Source: Gordionus sp. m RMFG-2023 (taxonomy: Eukaryota > Nematomorpha > Gordioida > Chordodea > Parachordodidae). From it: a DNA stretch of 64,000 nt. The stretch spans positions 40,938,569-41,002,568 of the forward strand of contig NC_088776.1 of NCBI RefSeq assembly GCF_954871325.1, in the 5' to 3' direction. The notes below the pieces were generated by a model. It ran no database searches. It had not been told where the DNA came from and worked only from the letters and a program-made list of their open reading frames with translations. The translations under genes were made by a program, and so were the position numbers. Shown piece by piece: positions 57,064-64,000 of this stretch (position 1 is its first letter; every line of letters begins with the position of its first letter).

Positions 57064-58500
57064 ATTAAATAAGGTGGATTTTATGAAACTTTTTTGATGT
57101 TATTTTATATGATCTTTTTAAGGATAATATTTTAATGTGACAATTGTCATAATCGTTCTTTTATAAGTTTTTTGAATTTTTTTGAAGGAAGTATGTTAAA
57201 ATAAGTATTAATAACATGTGTAAATACAAATTTAGTGAAGATGTACCAATGAAAAGTGACAATTGTCATAATCGTTATTTTTAAAGTTTTTCGAATTTTT
57301 TTGACGAAAATATGTTAAAATAAGAATTAATAACATGTGTAAATATAAATTTAGTGAAGATGTACCAATGAAAAGTGACAATTGTCATAATGGTTAATTT
57401 TAAAGTTTTTTGAATTTTTTTGACGAAAATTTGTTAAAATAAGTAATAATAACATGTGTAAATATAAATTTAGTGAAGATGTACCATAGAAAAGTGACAA
57501 TTGTCATAATCGTTATTTTTAAAGTTTTTTGAATTTTTTTGACGAAAATATGTTAAAATAAGTATTAATAACATGTGTAAATATAAATTTAGTGAAGATG
57601 TACCAATGAAAAGTGACAATTGTCATAATCGCTATTTTTAAAGTTTTTTGAATTTTTTTGACGAAAATATGTTAAAATAAGTATTAATAACATGTGTAAA
57701 TATAAATTTAGTGAAGATGTACCATAGAAAAGTGACAATTGTCATAATCGTTTTTTTTAAAGTTTTTTGAATTTTTTTGACGAAAATATGTTAAAATAAG
57801 TATTAATAACATGTGTAAATATAAATTTAGTGAAGATGTACCATAGAAAACTGACAATTGTCATAATCGCTATTTTTAAAGTTTTTTGAATTTTTTTGAC
57901 GAAAATATGTTAAAATAAGTATTAATAACATGTGTAAATATAAATTTAGTGAAGATGTACCAATGAAAAGTGACATTTGTCATAATCGTTAATCTTAAAG
58001 TTTTTTGAATTTTTTTGAAGAAAATATGTTAAAATAAGTATTAATAACATGTGTAAATATAAATTTAGTGAAGAAGTACCAATGAATAGTGATATTTGTC
58101 ATAATTGTTATTTTTAAAGTTTTTTGAATTTTTTTGACGAAAATATGTTAAAATAAATATTAAAAACATATTTAAATTAAAATTTAGTGAAGATGTGCCA
58201 TAGAAAAGTGACAATTGTCATAATCGTTATTTTTAATTTTTTGAATTTTTTTGACGAAAATATGTTAAAATAAGTATTAATAACATGTGTAAATATAAAT
58301 TTAGTGAAGATGTACCAATGAAAAGTGACAATTGTCATAATCGTTATTTTTAAAGTTTTTTGAATTTTATTGACAAAGATATTTTAAAATAAGTATTGAT
58401 AACATGTTTAAATAAAAATTTAGTGAAGATGTACTCTAGATAAGCGACAATTGTCATAATCGTTATTTTTAAAGTTTTTTGATTTTTTTTGACGAAAATA
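57064..58500 (+). repeat. Left array of 119-bp tandem repeats, 12 units
   Basis: The perfect palindrome GACAATTGTC (GACATTTGTC or similar in two units) occurs at 57139, 57258, 57377, 57496, 57615, 57734, 57853, 57972, 58091, 58210, 58327 and 58446, a 119-base period with one unit of 117. Each unit also has GAATTTTTTTGACGAAAATA, TAATAACATGTGTAAATATA and TTTAGTGAAGATGTACC. Confidence 0.95.
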
Positions 58501-58789
58501 GTTAACTTGCATCGATATTGATTTTAAAATAGAAAAAAAAGTTTACCCAAATTTTAAACAAGATTGTCTGGTGAAAATTGGTAAAAAAATAATAATTTCT
58601 AGGATTAGATATTATGATATAAATTTTGCATATTAATTTCTGACCCGATGAACAAATGTAATAAAATGCCAATTTGCTCCTGTTTTTGGGGAAGAATCTA
58701 TTATTACCATATGTTTTTCTATGGCATATACTCAGGCAATTTTAATTTTACAATCTATATTTTTACCCATTTACATCAAAGAAATTTTA

Positions 58790-60120
58790 AAAATAACGAT
58801 TATGACAATTGTCACTTTTCTATAGTACATCTTCACTAAATTTTTATTTAAACATGTTATTATTACTTATTTTAACATATTTTCGTCAACAAAAATCAAA
58901 AAACTTGAAAAATAATGATTATGACAATTGTCGCTTATCTAGAGTACATCTTCATTAAATTTTTATTTAAACATGTTATATATACATATTTTAAAATAAT
59001 TTCGTCAAAAAAATTCAAAAAACTTTAAGAATAACGATTATGACAATTGTCACTTTTCATTGGTACATCTTCACTAAATTTATATTTACACATGTTATTA
59101 ATACTTATTTTAACATATTTTTGTCAAAAAAATTTAAAAAAATGAATATGACAATTGTCACTTTTCATTGTCTTCACTAAATTTATATTTACACATGTTA
59201 TTAATACTTATTTTAACATATTTTCGTCAAAAAAATTCAAAAAACTTTAAAAATAACCATTATGACAATGTCAATTTTCTATGGTACATCTTCACTAAAT
59301 TTTATTTAAACATGTTTTTAATACTTATTTTAACATATTTTCTTCAAAAAAATTCCAAAAACTTATAAAATAACGATTATGATAATTGTCACTTTTCTAT
59401 GGTACATCTTCACTAAGTTTTTATTTAAACATGTTTTTACTACTTATTTTAACATATTTTCTTCAAAAAAATTCAAAAAACTTTAAAAATAACGATTATG
59501 ACAAATGTCACTTTTCATTGGTACATCTTCACTAAATTTATATTTACACATGTTATTAATACTTATTTTAACCTATTTTCTTCAAAAAAATTCAAAAAAC
59601 TTATAAAATAACGATTATGACAAATGTCACTTTTCATTGGTACATCTTCACTAAATTTATATTTACACATGTTATTAATACTTATTTTAACCTATTTTCT
59701 TCAAAAAAATTCAAAAAACGTATAAAATAACGATTATGACAATTGTCACTTTTCTATGGTACATCTTCACTAAATTTTTATTTAAACATGTTTTTAATAC
59801 TTATTTTAACATATTTTCTTCAAAAAAATTCAAAAAACTTTAAAAATAACGATTATGACAATTGTCAATTTTCTATGGTACATCTTCACTAAATTTTTAT
59901 TTAAACATGTTATTAATACTTATTTTAACATATTGTCGTCAAAAAAATTCAAAAAACTTTAAAAATAACGATTATGACAATTGTCACTTTTTTTTGGTAC
60001 ATCTTCACTAAATTTATATTTACACATGTTATTAATACTTATTTTAACCTATTTTCTTCAAAAATATTCAAAAAACTTATAAAATAACGATTATTGACAA
60101 TTGTCACATTAAAATATTAT
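58790..60120 (-). repeat. Right array of 119-bp repeats, inverse orientation
   Basis: The reverse complement of the same unit is repeated about 12 times from 58804 to 60105, with somewhat more variation (one unit is shortened near 59150). Neighbouring units alternate between TCTATGGTACATC and TCATTGGTACATC variants, as in the left array. Confidence 0.95.
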
Positions 60121-60169
60121 CCTTATAAAAAGATCATATAAAATCATCAAAAAAGTTTCATAAAATCCA

Positions 60170-60741
60170 CCTCATTTAATAAAAAAGATAATTTAAAAAA
60201 AATTATAAAAAAATTATAAAAGATTTCACCTAAAAGATTGTTTATTTATCTAATAAAATTTACAATATAATTCCTCAATAAAAGATGTATTTATAAAGAA
60301 GATTGTGAAAATCACTAATAAATTATATTAAAAAGAATATTACAATTTTACAATATAGCAGCATATTATTTTTTTTATTAAAATAACATCAAATAAATAA
60401 ATTTATTTTCATTTGAAAATATAATAATATAAATAAAAAATATTAAATCATATCATGTTTATTTGTTGATAATAATAAAATATTTACATTAAATATAAAT
60501 AAAATAAATTATTTTACTAAAATAAATAAATAATAATTAATACTAAGCATCGATGCAGAATTTTGACTAATTTTTAGCAGATTTATATAGGCTTAGCCGA
60601 TTTTTAGGCTTAACCTAATTAGGCTTAGCCGATTTTTAGTTTTAGCCGATTTTTAGGCTTAGGCTAATAGGCTTAGCCGATTTTTATTAGGCTTAGCCTT
60701 ATTAGGCTTAGGCGTAGTTTTTAGCCGATTACGCAACACTA
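60170..60741 (-). repeat. Right terminal arm of the foldback element
   Basis: Pairs with 52139-52770: AT-rich arm, then the TTAGCCGATTTTTAGGCTTA word array (60580-60720), then the terminal inverted repeat. Confidence 0.9.
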
Positions 60742-60749
60742 GCCACCAC

Positions 60750-61300
60750 TATTTTAAACGTATAAATATTATAAACGGTTCTATATTATAATCGGTCCTA
60801 TATACTATTTTGGAATTAATTTTCATTAGTTCGCCCCCCCCCCCTTATTTTTAATATAATAATTTCTTAAACTTTATTTGTCTGCCTTTTTTTCCTCTTT
60901 ACTAATTGGCAAAATTATTAAACGATAATAATTTTATTTTTGAAAGACAAAACATAATAAAATTAAAAGTAAGATACTCAAAAAAAAGAGGAAAAAAATA
61001 AAATAAATTTGGAATAAAATAATAAATTTTTTTGGAAGAAAAACAATAATGATTTTTTTCTTTTTTTACAAAAATAAAAAAAAAATTGATTAATAATATA
61101 ATTAATTTAAAACAAATATTAAAATAATTTATATATTTACTACAAATAATAATATTCTCGATTATATAAAAAAAAATAACATCTCTATTAATAAAAAAAA
61201 TTAAAACAATATTCTCATTGTAAAAGCAATAAAATCGACAAAAATGATGACTTGACAAATTTAGCAAAAATATTTAGACAAAAGTGAGCAAATACATCTT
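60750..61300 (-). repeat. Second terminal-repeat-like segment of the old Gypsy fossil
   Basis: Matches 46.65-47.2 kb in direct orientation. The foldback element appears to have inserted into this repeat, since its target duplication lies at the junction (GCCACCAC) and the similarity continues on the far side. Confidence 0.5.
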
Positions 61301-61338
61301 TCCACCTATATTTTACTTTTTCTACTACCTTCCCGTCC

Positions 61339-61436
61339 CTTCTTTTTCTTTTCTTTTCTTTTCTTTTCTTTTCTTTTCTTTTCTTTTCTTTTCTTTTCTT
61401 TTCTTTTCTTTTCTTTTCTTTTCTTTTCTTTTCTTT
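61339..61436. repeat. (TTTTC)n microsatellite
   Basis: About 19 TTTTC units, with the same strand bias as the larger TTTCC tract at 45.6 kb. Confidence 0.95.
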
Positions 61437-61439
61437 CCA

Positions 61440-61700
61440 TTCTATTCCTTTCCTTTAGCGAAAATAATCAATGGGAGGAAATATCCTTTAACTCAGATAT
61501 TATTGAGTAGAATGGAAGATTCCTAATTCCTGTAGTTTTGAGAAAATTAATTTTAGCTGTCATACACAGAAGTCACCCAGGCATTCAACGGAATTAAATA
61601 TATATTTGGAATGTATTGTTGTGGCCTAGCTTTGACAAAGACTTAAAAGATCACGTTCGCCAATATCCTCCCAGTAAAAGTAGCAGGGCTAAGTTTATGT
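61440..61700 (+). mobile_element. Gypsy-type integrase fossil fragment
   Basis: Around 61540-61660 the translated sequence includes VIHRSHPGIQR and LLWPSFDKDLKDHV, typical of the zinc-binding N-terminal part of Gypsy-type integrases. Broken and old; no ends recognised. Confidence 0.6.
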
Positions 61701-62965
61701 AGGTTCTAATACTTGTGGAACATCAAGAATACGACATGAGAATAGATTCATCGATTCGTTGAATTTATCGACTAATTTTCTTTGTGAGTCGATTTACACT
61801 CGGAATGGGTGGAGGTCGAGCAGACCAGGGAGCCCCCTTGCTCAGCAATAAACAAGATGCTTAAAAAATGGTTCACAAGCTTGGGACACCTAGATAAAGG
61901 ATTTAGGGTGTCAAAGAATTTTTAAATTAAAAAATATTAAATAAATATTCAACTCCATAACACCTAAAAAATAAAGAGTTGGTGGTAAGATAAATAGGGA
62001 GCGGAAGATTTCGTCATGAGACATAAATATGACGGAGCCAAAGGAGGCCATATTTGAAGTTTTGGTGGCATACAAAATGGGTGAACACCGATTAACTGTT
62101 CGTTAACCGGCAAAATATTAATGAGATGAAATCTAAAAACGGTACTAGATTGGCTACCTGCAAATGTAAAGATGAGATGGAACAATCAAGTAATAGACAA
62201 AAGTATCACGGTAATCACTTGAAACGAGAGAATTCTAGGTTTCTCAACCAATGTAAGGTGAAGAAGAAATAATAAATCTAGAACTAGTATATATTCATTA
62301 TCAGTATAAAATTACGATAGAACGATAATTAAACACGCGGATCAATTACGAATGAGGGATATGGCAATAGAAGGGGGAAAACAAGGAGAGATGAGAAGTT
62401 GAAGTCGTAAGAAGATGAAAATTCGGGAATTAGGGAAGTACTACCAAATAGAGAGGAAAAAAAGGTCGACTGAATACGTCTTATTATTCTAGAGTTTATC
62501 ACCCACTGATAAAAAAAATCAACAAGATCTTTTGACCCCCCCCCCTTTCCACATTACCTATCCCCTCTTCCAAAAAGTATGCATTTAATATGTCACTAAA
62601 CAATAATTTAATAGAAAAGTAGTAAATAAAAGTTGATAATTTTTTAAAATAATGTGAATAACTAAAATTCAAAACTTTCAGAAAAAATATTTTTAATATT
62701 TAAAAAAAGTGAAAAACCAAATTTATAAAAAATTTAATTCCTTCAAAGGTCTGAAATAATTGTAACGTCCTCCAATAAAAGATATTGGAAATTCCAACCT
62801 TAAAATGCACCCCCCCCCCCAAATCAGTTCATATGATACTGACCTTATTGACGATTTCATTAATGCACTTTTAAGCGACTTTGAATATAAAAAGCTGGTA
62901 AACCGCTCAATTATCGTAATATTTTTTATAAATAAATGAAACTTATTTTTATGTTTTGGATTAGA
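61701..62965. other. Unassigned region, less AT-rich, with two C runs
   Basis: 61.7-62.5 kb has more balanced composition than its surroundings and could be more retroelement debris, but I recognise no motif. C homopolymers lie at 62536-62545 and 62810-62820. No gene is seen. Confidence 0.3.
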
Positions 62966-62971
62966 GGTCTG

Positions 62972-64000
62972 CAATGGACTGGTTTTTCATCCACAAGCCC
63001 GCCTGTTCAATATTTTAAAAAATTTAACCCACCCGCCTAACCCGCTCATAGTTTTAAAAATAATATATCCGCCCTCCCACCCTTTAGTTCAAATTTTTAC
63101 CCTACAGCCATTACTCTATAAATAATAACCCTCCCACTTCCCTCCCGCTCTCTATTTATAAAATTTTTTAACCCACATCGCCTATATAAAATTTAAATAA
63201 GCTCATTCTTTCAATTTTTTTAAAGAATCTAATTAAAAAAATGATTTGTTTCAGCGCTATATCCCTATAAAAAAGTTTTATAATATAGAAAATTGCTATA
63301 TTAAGTATATTCAATTTAAATTACAAATAAAGAGTTTATTTGATCTAATAAAATATTTATGTAATAATTAATATTTATTCCTTCTAAAAACATTCCAGCA
63401 ATGCTGATTCCTCGTTCAGAAGGAGCACTGGTTGATGGAATTACCAATATTTATCTAGCTAATCTAGAGATAAATCTTTTTCTTGTCATTTCCATCAAAG
63501 TAGGATATCCTTTCGAAAAATATCCTCTACTCAAATTAGATATTAAAATAAAAAGTGAAACCATTAATAATAAATCTAAAAAAGTAATTTAAATGAATTG
63601 TTTATAAATTATAAACTTAAACTAAACTAAGTAGCCTAACATCTTGCTAAATTATACAAAAACTCGTTATTTTAAGATTTAAAAATTTTGTTATGCCTGC
63701 ACTCCTCTGTAACAGTCACATCTTCCCATCTGTTGTTGTTTAATCTTAATGTGAATGCTATCTATTTCAAACATTGCATTTATAATTTATAAATCTTTAA
63801 TTGAATTCTCTTTACTTTTGGGAATCAGTTTTATCCACATTGATGTTATATTCTTCCATGTATATCAAATCCACCATGTTTTCTATATATTTTACCTAAT
63901 TAATTTTTTCCGTCAACTCAGTTATCGGTATTTTTGAGTAAGAAATGTTGGGAGCATATATTTTTTAAATGTTTACTATGGTTTTAAATAACAATTAACA
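62972..64000 (-). mobile_element. hAT transposon running off the right edge
   Basis: A left terminus TAGAGGTCTGCAATGG is followed by an array of CCCGCC/CCCACC words (62995-63185). On the - strand at 63390-63560 is a hAT C-terminal domain: YPTLMEMTRKRFISRLA, then ILVIPSTSAPSERGISIAGM. A stop interrupts it. The right end lies outside the window. Confidence 0.7.

Larger units (their letters stand above)
52139..60741. mobile_element. 8.6-kb hAT-like foldback element with 119-bp arrays
   Basis: Ends TAGTGTTGCGTAATCGGCTA and AGCCGATTACGCAACACTA, with perfect 8-bp duplication GCCACCAC (52131-52138 and 60742-60749). Each end first has an array of GGCTAAGCCTA words, then about 350 bases of matching arm (52400-52770 against 60180-60560), then 12 units of a 119-bp repeat in inverse orientation. 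The centre (58.5-58.8 kb) is single-copy. A Gypsy-type element (4.3 kb) is inserted in the left arm; without it the element is about 4.3 kb. No transposase, hence non-autonomous. Confidence 0.92.

Noticed and set aside
57064-60120. A CRISPR-like array or centromeric satellite
   Set aside because: The units are contiguous with no unique spacers. The arrays are inverted copies within a bounded transposable element in a eukaryotic genome, so neither label fits.
60902-61267. A 121-codon hydrophobic - strand ORF
   Set aside because: It lies in the direct repeat also seen at 46.9-47.2 kb, where the frame is not kept. Phe/Ile/Asn-rich content is expected from A/T-rich DNA.

Overview
The window is AT-rich eukaryotic DNA, most likely from an animal. 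It holds GT-AG introns of only 42-46 bases, BED/hAT and piggyBac transposons, a jockey/CR1-like LINE fragment, tRNA-derived SINE copies, Gypsy-type fossils and two repeated protein families that I recall mainly from animal genomes. I cannot name the species. Several transposable elements have perfect target-site duplications, so some activity was recent. All calls come from reading the sequence by eye; no search was run.

Two host genes can be supported. On the + strand, three phase-compatible exons (2926-3037, 4101-4235, 12727-13218) form the 3' part of a gene for an Asn/Ser/Gln-rich protein with NPF and C-terminal DPF motifs, probably an endocytic adaptor tail. On the - strand, sixteen exons from 39927 down to 19991 make a nearly complete ZFC3H1 homologue (about 1,810 residues), the scaffold of the nuclear RNA-exosome targeting (PAXT) pathway. 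It has the N-terminal helix modules, a coiled coil, the diagnostic zf-C3H1 finger and a helical C-terminal half. The two genes converge, with 3' ends about 6.8 kb apart.

The rest is mostly mobile DNA. Left part (1-13 kb): an old relative of the large foldback element seen at the other end of the window, an inverted SINE pair, a 257-bp hAT MITE, a decayed transposon-like protein, and two hAT elements sharing one 8-bp target that is present three times. Middle (14-43 kb): more hAT elements, many of them inside ZFC3H1 introns, plus a piggyBac relic split by a foldback MITE. Right part (40-64 kb): inverted-repeat elements, a 1.2-kb pyrimidine tract, an old reverse-oriented Gypsy fossil, and an 8.6-kb hAT-like foldback element with two inverted arrays of 119-bp repeats. 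A young Gypsy-type LTR element sits inside that foldback element.

A recurring theme may be new: almost every hAT-like family here carries near its ends its own short, often GC-rich word repeated many times (CCAATA, GTAGC, GGCTAA, CGGCG, GGGTCC, CCCGG, GACAATTGTC). These arrays differ between families and look like family-specific transposase binding sites.
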